Under the pieces are notes generated by a model that did not search any database, had not been told where the DNA came from, and saw only the letters and a list, made by a program, of their open reading frames with translations. Source: Cyclobacterium sp. SYSU L10401 (GTDB taxonomy: Bacteria > Bacteroidota > Bacteroidia > Cytophagales > Cyclobacteriaceae). From it: DNA of 64,000 nt. The stretch is from assembly GCF_010993705.1 (NCBI RefSeq), contig NZ_WOFO01000012.1, forward strand, positions 86,288-150,287, in the 5' to 3' direction. The position numbers were made by a program, and so were the translations under genes. Shown in pieces: positions 8,946 through 17,778 of this stretch. Positions within the stretch are counted from its first letter, which is position 1. Every line of letters starts with the position of its first letter.

Positions 8946-9608
8946 ATGATAAAAACCCTAACCCAGGTCAGTTGCTTGGTTTTGGTATTACTCGCACCAT
9001 GCTGCCAGTATAAACCCGCTGACTTTGATTGGAAAGAAGGAGACATACTGTTTCAGGATGGCGATTGTGGTGAGTTTTGTGAGGCCATCAGAAAAGTAAC
9101 TTCCGGCTATGATGGCCACCACTTCTCTCACAATGGCATAGTCCTAAAGGAAAACGGAAGATGGATGGTAATAGAGGCCATCAGGGATGGGGTTATCCTG
9201 ACTCCCCTGGACACTTTTTTAAATCGCCACCTAACTGCGGATGGAAACCCGAAAGTGCATGTTGGCCGTTTGAGGCATCCCTATAGGGAATTGATACCGG
9301 AAGCTTTGGAATACAGCAAATCTTTACTGGGTAAACCTTATGACATGGCTTTCGATATGAGCAATGAGGCCTACTATTGCTCAGAACTTATTCATTTTAG
9401 TTTCAAAAAAGCCAACAAGGGTATTGGCATTTTCAAAACGCCGCCCATGACATTCCTTGACCCGGAAACAGCTGAGGTATTTCCTGTGTGGAAAAAGCAT
9501 TTTGAAAACCTATCCTTGCCTGTTCCCGAGGGAAAACCAGGACTTAACCCGGGAGGAATGACCCAAGATCCTATCATTGAAATGATTTTTAATTTTGAAT
9601 CTCCGTAA
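8946..9608 (+). CDS. YiiX-like permuted NlpC/P60 cysteine hydrolase, exported
   Basis: A 220-residue papain-like hydrolase of the YiiX/G6R (peptidase C92) type, thought to cleave amide bonds in cell-wall peptides or lipids. The family signature is present: KEGDILFQDG at about 30, the catalytic His in HHFSHNGIV, and the catalytic Cys in YYCSELIHFS, in the permuted His-then-Cys order. The N-terminus MIKTLTQVSCLVLVLLAPCC is a secretion signal; the Cys pair could be lipidated, but Pro at -1 is not canonical for a lipobox. It starts directly after the stop of the small membrane protein, so the three genes from 6919 form one unit. Confidence 0.82.
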   Translation: MIKTLTQVSCLVLVLLAPCCQYKPADFDWKEGDILFQDGDCGEFCEAIRKVTSGYDGHHFSHNGIVLKENGRWMVIEAIRDGVILTPLDTFLNRHLTADGNPKVHVGRLRHPYRELIPEALEYSKSLLGKPYDMAFDMSNEAYYCSELIHFSFKKANKGIGIFKTPPMTFLDPETAEVFPVWKKHFENLSLPVPEGKPGLNPGGMTQDPIIEMIFNFESP

Positions 9609-9682
9609 GTTTGGTGGAAAATTTTGGACAAAATACTCCAAAGCCTTAACTTGTATTGACAAACTAACCTGATAAACCCTGA

Positions 9683-10624
9683 ATGAATCGAAGAGCATCG
9701 TTTAAAAAAATCCTGGCCGTGGTAGGTACCGGATTGGCAATCCCTGAAATCCTGGCCTCCCATCAATTCTCCCCAATAAAATCAAAGGCATCCCCGGGCC
9801 CACTTTATTTGTTCACCAAGGTCCTTCAGTGGCTACCCCTCCAGGAGGTTCCGGAAACGGTAAAATCCCTGGGGTTTGATGGAATTGACCTGCCGGTCCG
9901 GAAAAATGGTTTTTTCGACAAAGATGAAATTAAGGGTAAATTACCGGGTATCGTCCGTGCCAGTGAGAACCTAAATCTCAGTAGACCGGTGCTCACCACC
10001 GACATGAATGTGTATCAATTGAATGAAATGGATGAATTTTTAAGGATACTGGCCGGGGAAGGTATCCGGGATTACCGGATGGGATACCTTTCCTTCACCT
10101 CCAAAAACGTTTTAAAAGAGCTTCAAACCCTGAATGGCTCCATGAGAAAATTGGCTGAGTTACATGAAAAACACGGGGTCAACGGGCATTACCAAAACCA
10201 TGCTGGCAAAAGGGTCGGTGGCTCTGTTTGGGAAATTCACCACCTACTCGAAGGCATACAGCCCAAACATATAGGTATTCAATTTGACCTGCGCCATGCG
10301 ACTGTGGAAGGATATCAATCTCATGAAAATGCCTACCAGCTGATTGCAGAAAAAATCAGAAGTTTTGACCTGAAAGATTTCGTTTGGGGAAATCCTGATG
10401 GGAAAGGTGACAAGCCTGTAAATGTACCCATGGGAGAAGGACATGTTAATTTCAGCTTACTGAAAGAACACCCGGGTTTTAACGGAACACTTCCTAAAAT
10501 ACTTCATGTAGAATATGATCTGGGAGGTGCGGAGCATGGACATGCCCGTCCTTCCGTAAAAAGCAATGAGATCCTTTCTGCCATTGAAAAAGATGTCGAA
10601 GTGTGCCGGTCCCTGATGTCCTGA
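9683..10624 (+). CDS. Exported TIM-barrel sugar isomerase/epimerase-like protein
   Basis: A 313-residue xylose isomerase-like TIM barrel (AP endonuclease family 2 fold). Barrel strands and metal/substrate residues are suggested by SLGFDGIDLPVR, NGHYQNHAGKRVGGS, IGIQFDLRHATVEG, SFDLKDFVWG and LHVEYDLGGAEHGHA. The N-terminus MNRRASFKKILAVVGTGLAI has a twin-arginine-like start with a hydrophobic stretch, so it is probably exported, as are many Bacteroidota members of this family. The substrate cannot be deduced. It begins 74 bp after the YiiX-like gene, and its end is 8 bp from the converging DUF4202 gene. Confidence 0.82.
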   Translation: MNRRASFKKILAVVGTGLAIPEILASHQFSPIKSKASPGPLYLFTKVLQWLPLQEVPETVKSLGFDGIDLPVRKNGFFDKDEIKGKLPGIVRASENLNLSRPVLTTDMNVYQLNEMDEFLRILAGEGIRDYRMGYLSFTSKNVLKELQTLNGSMRKLAELHEKHGVNGHYQNHAGKRVGGSVWEIHHLLEGIQPKHIGIQFDLRHATVEGYQSHENAYQLIAEKIRSFDLKDFVWGNPDGKGDKPVNVPMGEGHVNFSLLKEHPGFNGTLPKILHVEYDLGGAEHGHARPSVKSNEILSAIEKDVEVCRSLMS

Positions 10625-10632
10625 ATTTACAG

Positions 10633-11232
10633 TTAGGTCAAAGCTTTGTCCAGCAATCGTTTCGCTTTAGGAGAATGAGACATGGAAAGGGCTTTCTCCT
10701 TGCCTTTGTCTGACATCTTGTTCCAGGTTTTCTGAAGTATGCCTACCAGTTTTGATTCTTCATCCTCATGTTTGGAAATGAAGTCTTGAAAATAATATTT
10801 CAAAAAAACCAAACAGATTACATCTTCCAAAGCCTGCGTATCGGGGTCAGTTTTTAGCCTTTTTTTGTTTAAAAGGTCCTCCACTTTTTTAATTTCTGCT
10901 GTGGAATAACCATTTCTCTCCATGATTTCCCCGGCCAGTTCACCATGAAATTGTTTGAGCCTGGTCCTCCAGAGCAAATATCCCTTTCTGTCCATGGGGT
11001 AATCTTCCCTGGGAATGGCCCAGCGTTTGATATGCTGGCTCCTGGCAGCCAGGCGGAGCAACTCATTCGAATCCGGATAGGTTTCCATCAGCATTTCAGA
11101 CATACGGATACCATAAATCAACTCTTTCGCAATAGGTTTTTCATTTACCAACTCTTTATGGGGATCCTCTGCGTTGACGGCATCAAAATCTGAAATTGTA
11201 ATCTTGAACCGCTCTTTCAAATTATCAGTCAT
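10633..11232 (-). CDS. DUF4202 family protein
   Basis: A 199-residue cytosolic protein. It shows the conserved DUF4202 blocks: an Asp-rich start (ISDFDAVNAEDPHKE), AARSQHIKRWAIPREDYPMD, RKGYLLWRTRLKQFHGELA and TDPDTQALEDVICLVFLKYYF. The conserved His/Arg/Asp residues (QHIxRW, LEDV) are those expected of an all-helical HD-like fold, which suggests a metal-dependent hydrolase, but no activity is established to my knowledge. It stands alone, convergent with the isomerase-like gene and divergent from carB. Confidence 0.85.
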   Translation of the reverse strand: MTDNLKERFKITISDFDAVNAEDPHKELVNEKPIAKELIYGIRMSEMLMETYPDSNELLRLAARSQHIKRWAIPREDYPMDRKGYLLWRTRLKQFHGELAGEIMERNGYSTAEIKKVEDLLNKKRLKTDPDTQALEDVICLVFLKYYFQDFISKHEDEESKLVGILQKTWNKMSDKGKEKALSMSHSPKAKRLLDKALT

Positions 11233-11458
11233 TGGTTTCCTTTTTTTGAATAATTAAATGTAGTAAAATAAATGGCAATACCAGGTATTACACAGTGGAA
11301 CCCTTGATCTTGCAAAAGGAAAAATATAAACTGATACAGGGAGGTTCTTTAATTTATTTACGACATCAAGTGCGGGGAAATACCATTACTAACTCCATTC
11401 TGATTATGCGCCGGCCAGGTTAAATGAAGCTTTCTCGTGCATCTTTAAGAAATTTGTT

Positions 11459-11466
11459 TAATTTTG
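11459..11466 (+). promoter_or_regulatory. Candidate -7 element upstream of carB
   Basis: TAATTTTG matches the Bacteroidota -7 consensus TAnnTTTG and lies 42 bp before the carB ATG. No clear -33 TTG at the right distance, so only the -7 half is supported. Confidence 0.4.
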
Positions 11467-11508
11467 CACCAATTTAGCCAAATGTAAAGCACTTCAAAAA
11501 ACCTCAAC

Positions 11509-14328
11509 ATGCCAAAAGACAGTAGCATCAAACATGTCCTTATTATCGGAAGCGGTCCAATCGTGATCGGACAGGCCTGTGAATTTGATTACGCAGGATC
11601 ACAAGCAGCAAGATCTCTAAGGGAAGAAGGCATCATTGTAACCTTGATCAATTCAAATCCCGCCACCATCATGACCGATCCGGTAACGGCAGACAATGTG
11701 TACTTGTTACCCCTGGAGAAAAAATCCATTGTCCAGATTTTGAAAGAACATCCGGATATTGATTGTGTATTGCCCACCATGGGAGGTCAGACGGCATTAA
11801 ATCTGGCCATTGATTGTGACAAAGCCGGTATTTGGGAAAAATTCAATACCCGCATGATTGGTGTAGACATTGACGCCATTGAAACGGCAGAAAACAGGGA
11901 AAAATTCAAAGCCCTGATGGGAAAGTTAGACGTAGAAGTATGTATCGGGCGTACAGCTACCTCCTTTTTGCAGGGCAAGGAAATCGCACAGGAGATAGGT
12001 TTTCCGCTGGTGATCAGACCATCCTACACTTTGGGAGGAACCGGCGGGGGATTTGTAGACGGACCGGACAATTTTGAAAAGGCGCTGAGTGCTGGCTTAC
12101 AGGCCTCCCCCACCCATGAGGTGCTCATCGAGCAAAGTATTTTGGGATGGAAAGAATATGAGCTGGAAGTATTGCGGGACAATATCGGCAACATGGTGGT
12201 CATATGTTCTATTGAGAACTTTGATCCTATGGGGGTACATACGGGAGATTCCATTACCGTGGCCCCGGCAATGACACTTCCAGACACGGTTTATCAGAAA
12301 ATGAGAAACATGGCCATCCGGATGATGAATGGTATCGGCAATTTCGCTGGCGGATGTAATGTACAATTTGCCGTGAGCCCCGATAACCAAACCATTATTG
12401 GTGTAGAGATCAACCCCCGGGTATCGCGCTCCTCTGCTCTGGCCTCTAAAGCCACAGGATATCCAATTGCCAAGGTGGCTGCCAAATTAGCTGCGGGCTA
12501 TAACCTGGATGAGTTGAAAAACTCCATCACCGGCAATACCTCGGCTTACTTTGAGCCAGCCATTGATTATGTGATTGTCAAAATCCCCAGATGGAACTTT
12601 GATAAATTTAAAGGTTCTGACAGGAAACTGGGGCTATCCATGAAAGCTGTTGGCGAAGTAATGGGCATTGGCAGAAATTTTCAAGAGGCCTTGCAAAAAG
12701 CTTGTCAATCCCTGGAAATCAAAAGAAATGGATTGGGTGCGGATGGCAAAGAGCTCAAAAACCAGGAAGAAATATTGTATAGCCTGGCCAACCCCAGTTG
12801 GAACAGGCTTTTTCATATATATGATGCCTTCAAACTAGGGATTTCATTCCGAACCATTCAGGACCTGACCAAAATTGACAAATGGTTTCTCAAGCAGATT
12901 GAAGAATTGGTCCGTTTGGATATTACGCTGGCCAACGAAACGCTGGAAAGCATTAGTTTTGACCTGATGAAGAAAGCCAAGCACAAAGGCTATGCGGACC
13001 GGCAAATAGCCCATTTGTTGGGTTGTCTGGAAAGTGAGGTTTTTTATAAAAGAAGGGACGAAATGGGGATCAAAAGGGTATTTAAATTGGTGGATACCTG
13101 TGCGGCTGAGTTTGAAGCTAAAACCCCTTACTTTTTTTCCAGTTTCGGGGATGAAAATGAATCTTTGGTCTCTGACCGAAAAAAAGTGGTAGTTCTGGGA
13201 TCAGGCCCCAACCGTGTCGGACAGGGTATAGAGTTTGATTATTCCTGTGTACATGGTGTATTGGCCGCCAAGGAGTGTGGATACGAAACCATCATGATCA
13301 ATTGCAACCCTGAAACGGTTTCTACGGATTTTGATATCGCAGACAAGCTCTATTTTGAACCTGTTTTCTGGGAACACATTTATGAGATTATACTCCACGA
13401 AAATCCCATTGGGGTAATTGTTCAATTAGGCGGGCAAACAGCTTTGAAGTTGGCGGAAAAACTGGACAAATACAATATTCCCATATTGGGAACCAGCTTC
13501 AGGGCATTGGACCTGGCTGAAGACAGGGGCAGTTTTTCTACCTTACTTAAAGAAAACAACATCCCCTATCCGGAATTTGGCACCATTCACAGTACGGATG
13601 AGGCATTGGAACTCTGCAAAACCATAGGCTTTCCTCTTCTCGTCAGACCTTCTTATGTATTGGGCGGGCAGGGAATGAAAATCGTTATTAATGAAAAAGA
13701 ACTGGAACAACATGTAGTAGATGTTCTGCGTGATATCCCCAATAATGAAATTTTGCTGGATCACTTTCTAGAAGGTGCCATAGAAGCTGAAGCTGACGCC
13801 ATCTGCGATGGTGAGCATGTCTACATCATCGGAATCATGCAACATATTGAACCGGCAGGTATCCATTCTGGGGATTCATATGCTGTGCTCCCTCCCTATA
13901 ATCTTGGAGATCTGGTCATACGACAGATAGAAACCTTTACAGAGAAAATTGCGCTGGCATTGGAAACCAAAGGCTTGATCAACATACAGTTCGCCATCAA
14001 AAACGATAAGGTGTATATCATTGAAGCCAATCCCAGGGCTTCCCGAACAGTCCCATTTATCTGTAAGGCTTATCAGGAGCCCTATGTCAATTATGCCACC
14101 AAAGTAATGCTCGGAGAGAAAAAGGTCAGGGACTTTAATTTTGCCCCCGTCAAAAAGGGCTATGCCATCAAAGAACCTGTTTTTTCTTTCCATAAATTCC
14201 CGAATGTCAACAAAGAATTAGGGCCTGAAATGAAATCTACGGGAGAAGCCATCTATTTTATCGATGACTTAATGGATGATTATTTTCTCAAGATTTTTGC
14301 TGAAAGAAACCTTTACCTCAGCAGGTAA
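11509..14328 (+). CDS. carB: Carbamoyl-phosphate synthase large subunit (no MGS-like domain)
   Basis: Makes carbamoyl phosphate from bicarbonate, ATP and ammonia channelled from CarA, feeding pyrimidines and arginine. Two ATP-grasp halves are clear: the first opens with VLIIGSGPIVIGQACEFDYA and the second with VVLGSGPNRVGQGIEFDYS near residue 560; both have glycine-rich ATP loops (RPSYTLGGTGGG, RPSYVLGGQGM) and the NPRxSR metal motifs. At 939 residues it stops right after the second ATP-grasp (end NVNKELGPEMKSTGEAIYF...), while the E. coli enzyme (1073 residues) continues into an allosteric MGS-like domain for UMP and ornithine. No carA is in the window. A strong terminator follows. Confidence 0.96.
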   Translation: MPKDSSIKHVLIIGSGPIVIGQACEFDYAGSQAARSLREEGIIVTLINSNPATIMTDPVTADNVYLLPLEKKSIVQILKEHPDIDCVLPTMGGQTALNLAIDCDKAGIWEKFNTRMIGVDIDAIETAENREKFKALMGKLDVEVCIGRTATSFLQGKEIAQEIGFPLVIRPSYTLGGTGGGFVDGPDNFEKALSAGLQASPTHEVLIEQSILGWKEYELEVLRDNIGNMVVICSIENFDPMGVHTGDSITVAPAMTLPDTVYQKMRNMAIRMMNGIGNFAGGCNVQFAVSPDNQTIIGVEINPRVSRSSALASKATGYPIAKVAAKLAAGYNLDELKNSITGNTSAYFEPAIDYVIVKIPRWNFDKFKGSDRKLGLSMKAVGEVMGIGRNFQEALQKACQSLEIKRNGLGADGKELKNQEEILYSLANPSWNRLFHIYDAFKLGISFRTIQDLTKIDKWFLKQIEELVRLDITLANETLESISFDLMKKAKHKGYADRQIAHLLGCLESEVFYKRRDEMGIKRVFKLVDTCAAEFEAKTPYFFSSFGDENESLVSDRKKVVVLGSGPNRVGQGIEFDYSCVHGVLAAKECGYETIMINCNPETVSTDFDIADKLYFEPVFWEHIYEIILHENPIGVIVQLGGQTALKLAEKLDKYNIPILGTSFRALDLAEDRGSFSTLLKENNIPYPEFGTIHSTDEALELCKTIGFPLLVRPSYVLGGQGMKIVINEKELEQHVVDVLRDIPNNEILLDHFLEGAIEAEADAICDGEHVYIIGIMQHIEPAGIHSGDSYAVLPPYNLGDLVIRQIETFTEKIALALETKGLINIQFAIKNDKVYIIEANPRASRTVPFICKAYQEPYVNYATKVMLGEKKVRDFNFAPVKKGYAIKEPVFSFHKFPNVNKELGPEMKSTGEAIYFIDDLMDDYFLKIFAERNLYLSR

Positions 14329-14347
14329 GCCTCATTAAATTCCTTTG

Positions 14348-14381
14348 ACCCGGTCCCCTGAAGCAGGACCGGGTTGTTTTT
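14348..14381 (+). terminator. Rho-independent terminator of carB
   Basis: Perfect 9-bp stem ACCCGGTCC (14348-14356) / GGACCGGGT (14366-14374) followed by a U-rich run, 20 bp after the carB stop. Confidence 0.9.
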
Positions 14382-14524
14382 ACCCATTCCGTTTGGGATC
14401 AATCCAATTGGTTTTTATATAATTTTTCCCTTAATATTGAATGGTAGAAAGGAATTTTCCGTTAGAAAAATAGGTTGGTATTTAATCAGCGACCAGTTTC
14501 AGTGTATTTTCAAAATTGATCACC

Positions 14525-14779
14525 ATGATTTTAAAAATAATTATTTTCTTTATTGCTTTGGGTTGGATATTCTCCAGTTTGGTCCGGTACTTTTTGAATA
14601 GCAAACTCAAAAAGTTTGCCGATCAGGTTCAGGAAGCCCAAAGAGAAGAAGCCCGGAAAAGGAACAAGCCTAAAGATGGAAATGTGAATGTTGATTTTGT
14701 TCCCGGAAAAGGTAAAAAAGGTTCTTCCGGCAACATATCCGGTGGTGACTATATTGACTATGAAGAAGTTAAAGACTAA
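14525..14779 (+). CDS. DUF4834 family small membrane protein
   Basis: An 84-residue protein with one N-terminal membrane helix (IIIFFIALGWIFSSLVRYF), a basic, Glu/Lys-rich middle and the acidic C-terminal GGDYIDYEEVKD ending that typifies DUF4834 proteins of Bacteroidota. Function is unknown. The ATG at 14525 is chosen over an upstream in-frame TTG at 14516. It lies between carB's terminator and another small membrane protein, with 91 bp to the next start. Confidence 0.75.
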   Translation: MILKIIIFFIALGWIFSSLVRYFLNSKLKKFADQVQEAQREEARKRNKPKDGNVNVDFVPGKGKKGSSGNISGGDYIDYEEVKD

Positions 14780-14848
14780 ATTTTCGATAATAATTTATTT
14801 TTTTAATACCTGCATCCCAAAATTTCCTTAATCCATTTTTTTTCATAG

Positions 14849-14870
14849 CTTTAGGTTTATAACCCTAAAG
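14849..14870. promoter_or_regulatory. Inverted repeat abutting a start codon
   Basis: CTTTAGG (14849-14855) and CCTAAAG (14864-14870) form perfect 7-bp arms with an 8-base spacer and end directly at the ATG at 14871. It could be a protein-binding site or an mRNA hairpin hiding the ribosome-binding region. No function is shown. Confidence 0.35.
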
Positions 14871-15410
14871 ATGAGGCCATTTATTGCCATATTGCTATTA
14901 TTTTGTTTCGTTGTCTATCATTTTGGATACCATTTATTTCATAAGGTTTACCAGAATCAAATAGAAAAAAATTGGTCTGAGAGGGTCTTTCAGGAAGACT
15001 TTATCGAAAAAAAGGTCATGAAAATCCCCATGAAACTGCCTTATTCCTTTGAAGAGGAAGGATTTCAATTGACCAATATTCCATTTACCAAAGATGGTAA
15101 AGCCTACAGGGCCATTCAAAAACGCTTCAGAGATGACACCTTTGAATTGGTATATGTTCCCGACATGGCCAGAATTAAATTAGAGATCAATACCCGGCAA
15201 TGGATCCTCTCATTGATACCGGCTGCACATTCAAGTGCTGAGCAGGACCATATTATTTCCCAATCCTCCATTAAAGACTATATCAAACCTATATTTCGAT
15301 TCCTACCCCTTCAACCATTAACCGAATTCATGGATTGGAATAAATTTTTTATCTTATTCTGGATAGAAACCATCCTGCCTTTCCCCACTCCTCCCCCCAG
15401 GTTGGTATAA
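14871..15410 (+). CDS. Membrane-anchored protein of unknown function
   Basis: A 179-residue protein with an N-terminal signal-anchor (MRPFIAILLLFCFVVYHFGY), a region with VMKIPMKLPYSFEEEGFQL and an exposed domain holding GKAYRAIQKRFRDDTFELVYV. The layout (short anchor, KIPxxLPY, YRxxQKRxxxDTxELVYV) resembles a family of Bacteroidota proteins often found beside outer-membrane receptors, but I cannot name it. The C-terminus is proline-rich (FPTPPPRLV). It precedes an outer-membrane protein gene by about 400 bp. Confidence 0.6.
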   Translation: MRPFIAILLLFCFVVYHFGYHLFHKVYQNQIEKNWSERVFQEDFIEKKVMKIPMKLPYSFEEEGFQLTNIPFTKDGKAYRAIQKRFRDDTFELVYVPDMARIKLEINTRQWILSLIPAAHSSAEQDHIISQSSIKDYIKPIFRFLPLQPLTEFMDWNKFFILFWIETILPFPTPPPRLV

Positions 15411-15815
15411 CAAAATATCGTCGAAATTATAAGTAGCATGATCTCTCCATACAGATCCTGCCTTCCTTTTCCCCTGCCTTTGATGAAAAAAAGTGACAAC
15501 ATCGGCTTTCCAACGAGGGGGCATGCTGCCGACTCTATGGTATCATCAATAGTCTGCTCATCTTCCATCGAATGGTGGCAACCTCTTGCTATCCTTTATT
15601 TCGGGATAAAAAGCCATTTCAAAATGCTGGGTAGCATGGGCGAAACAGCTTAATCTATCCTGGAGCAAGTCCCTGTAAATGGGTAAAAAAGAGGTCTGAA
15701 TGGATGAATTATCAATATCTAACCTCCTGGGTGTTATCATAGCTAATCACAAGGCATATAAAAAGTAATTGGAAAATAAATCTCCGAAGAAATCAATCAT
15801 TTAAACAACTAACCA
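15411..15815. other. 405-bp gap with no supported gene
   Basis: Short open frames on both strands have no start signals or recognisable content. The region between about 15500 and 15660 has unusual composition for the window but shows no RNA fold or repeat I can support. The last 100 bp presumably hold the promoter for the gene at 15816. Confidence 0.45.
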
Positions 15816-16943
15816 ATGAACCGTATATACAAATTGACTCTATTATCAGTACTGCTTTCCGGAATAATTCTGGAAAACCACCTGAATGCCCAGGGCTGTG
15901 TCGCCATTCGGCAGTTTTCAGGAGTAGGAAATGCCCTGAATCAAGGTGAACTGCTTCAAAAAGGCGACTGGAACTTGGTCAGTAATTACCGCTATTTCAG
16001 GTCTTTCAGGCACTTTAAGGGAACGCATAAAGAACCAGACAGAATCGCCAATAACACCGAGGTAATCAACTGGTCACATGCAGTGGATTTTAATATTAGC
16101 TATGCTTTCAACAACCAATTATATGGGGCCCTTTCCTTACCATTTGTCTATAATGAAAGGAGCTCTCTTTACGAACATGGCAGAACAGAAAGACATGTAA
16201 GTTATTCCCAGGGAATAGCAGACATGAGAGTTGGCTTGGGGTATTGGTTGTTTAAAGGCGAAAGTGCAAAAAACGGCAATATGGCATTTGGCCTCAACCT
16301 AAAACTCCCCACTGGAAATTATGACGCCCATAGCACTTTCTTCAATGTCGGTCCTGAAGGAGCGCCTGAAAGGCGGCCAGTGGATCAATCCATCCAACCC
16401 GGAGATGGGGGAATAGGGATGATCGTCGATATGCAGGGATTGCGATTTCTGGGAAAAGAATTTGTCCTGTTTTACGATGGATTTTACCTGATCAATCCCA
16501 GAGAGACCAATGGTACCAGAACATTTCGGGAGACGTTAAGCCCCATCCTATCCAATGAGTCCGTTATGGCAGTACCAGACCAGTTCGCTTTAAGAGCAGG
16601 GGTTTTCAAATCCCTGTTTGTACACGGCTTGGGTCTTTCCCTTGGTGGAAGGATTGAGGGCATTCCTGTAAAAGACTTAATCGGAGGAAATGAAGGCTTT
16701 AGAAGGCCTGGTTATGTGATATCCTTCGAGCCGGGTATCAGTTACATGATCAATAATTTCACCATTAACGTCAATGTGCCGGTAGCTTTGCACCGCAACC
16801 GTACCAGAAGTGTGACGGATATAGCGGCCAGCACCCCTGACAATTTCCGCCATGGGGATGCTGCATTTGCAGATTACCTGTTGAATGTAGGTCTGGCCTG
16901 GAGGATCGTCAAAAAAGAAACGCCGGTTTTCAATGAATTTTAA
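15816..16943 (+). CDS. Outer-membrane beta-barrel transporter-like protein
   Basis: A 375-residue exported protein; the signal peptide is MNRIYKLTLLSVLLSGIILE to LNAQ. The mature part has alternating amphipathic strands (WNLVSNYRYFRSFRHFKG, DFNISYAFNNQLYGALSLPF, MRVGLGYWLFKG, FGLNLKLPTGNYDAH) and ends with a strand-like WRIVKK segment, as in the transporter-like barrels of the phenol/MetA-pathway type. The GLNLKLPTG motif is common in that group. Substrate is unknown. A strong stem-loop follows the stop. Confidence 0.72.
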   Translation: MNRIYKLTLLSVLLSGIILENHLNAQGCVAIRQFSGVGNALNQGELLQKGDWNLVSNYRYFRSFRHFKGTHKEPDRIANNTEVINWSHAVDFNISYAFNNQLYGALSLPFVYNERSSLYEHGRTERHVSYSQGIADMRVGLGYWLFKGESAKNGNMAFGLNLKLPTGNYDAHSTFFNVGPEGAPERRPVDQSIQPGDGGIGMIVDMQGLRFLGKEFVLFYDGFYLINPRETNGTRTFRETLSPILSNESVMAVPDQFALRAGVFKSLFVHGLGLSLGGRIEGIPVKDLIGGNEGFRRPGYVISFEPGISYMINNFTINVNVPVALHRNRTRSVTDIAASTPDNFRHGDAAFADYLLNVGLAWRIVKKETPVFNEF

Positions 16944-16948
16944 TCATC

Positions 16949-16980
16949 TTCCCGCCCTATCAATCAGGGCGGGAATTTTA
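16949..16980. terminator. Terminator between convergent genes
   Basis: CCCGCCCT (16951-16958) pairs with AGGGCGGG (16966-16973), followed on the plus strand by AATTTTAT. It ends the barrel gene; the minus-strand gene stops at 16978 and may share it. Confidence 0.8.
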
Positions 16981-17751
16981 TCTCCCCCCATTGGCCCGGA
17001 GGTCATTCCTGCAATTCTCATCCAGTTCGGGCACGGAATTCTGCATAAAATTGAGTACGTTACTGGTTTCCACTGCCCAAAACATCAAACAATCCTCATT
17101 GTCACAATGGAATTTATGATCTTCATCCGAGGCTTCGTGAGGAGTCACCATTTCACTTCCCACATTCACCAACCCTAAAAGGTGTCCCAGTTCGTGCAGG
17201 GCCACCGTAGCTTCCAGGTTTCCCCTGCCCGGCCTTCTGAATCCTCCGGAATTTTCAGCTATTCGTTTTCCAAAAAGTGCCATGCTGGTATTTCGGTAAG
17301 CAGCGCCAATGGTAAAATATTCCTCCTCATTTTGCCTGAAATAGCCATCTACAACCAGTAAAAAAACTGAAACAGTATCGCCCTCGTTGTAACTTTCCCG
17401 ATAACGGTTTTCCAGTTCAGAAAGATGTGCGGTAGTATAAAACTCCTCTCCCTCTGCGGGTATTTCTTTTTCGATAACATGGATTCCATCAGGTTTCAGG
17501 GTAAGGTCCTGCAGGAAATTCGTCATCTCATCCATCATAAAATTCGTAGGCCGGAACCCCTCCATATAAGCAATTTCAATTTCCATGGCCGTAAACCGGT
17601 CGTCAGAGAGTAAAAAATTGGCGGATTTTCCCACATCCCATCTCGCAGCGCCCACTCCCACAAAGGGATCTTCTCTCATCGGTTCTTCACAGGCGAAAAC
17701 CAAAAAGGCTAGAATTGGTAAAAATAATAATCTCTGAAATGTACCTTTCAT
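16978..17751 (-). CDS. Zinc metalloprotease lipoprotein (membrane metalloprotease type)
   Basis: A roughly 257-residue lipoprotein: signal ending FLVFAC gives a plausible lipidated Cys. The HExxH zinc motif is present in VALHELGHLLGLVNVGSEMV, followed by HEASDEDHKFHCDNEDCLM, whose His and Cys residues recall the metzincin-like membrane metalloproteases of Bacteroidota. Asn occupies the usual third-ligand position of the HExxHxxGxxH motif, so a later His may complete the site. The start was set at 17751 (MKGTFQRLLF), which gives a normal signal peptide; a longer frame begins at 17778. Substrate unknown; likely anchored facing the periplasm or exported by the lipoprotein pathway. Confidence 0.75.
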   Translation of the reverse strand: MKGTFQRLLFLPILAFLVFACEEPMREDPFVGVGAARWDVGKSANFLLSDDRFTAMEIEIAYMEGFRPTNFMMDEMTNFLQDLTLKPDGIHVIEKEIPAEGEEFYTTAHLSELENRYRESYNEGDTVSVFLLVVDGYFRQNEEEYFTIGAAYRNTSMALFGKRIAENSGGFRRPGRGNLEATVALHELGHLLGLVNVGSEMVTPHEASDEDHKFHCDNEDCLMFWAVETSNVLNFMQNSVPELDENCRNDLRANGGR

Positions 17752-17778
17752 GTGTCGTAATTGCTTCTTAATGGTCAT

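Noticed and set aside
15311..15568. 85-residue minus-strand frame in the gap before 15816
   Set aside because: Overlaps the end of the gene at 14871 and has no supporting motif.
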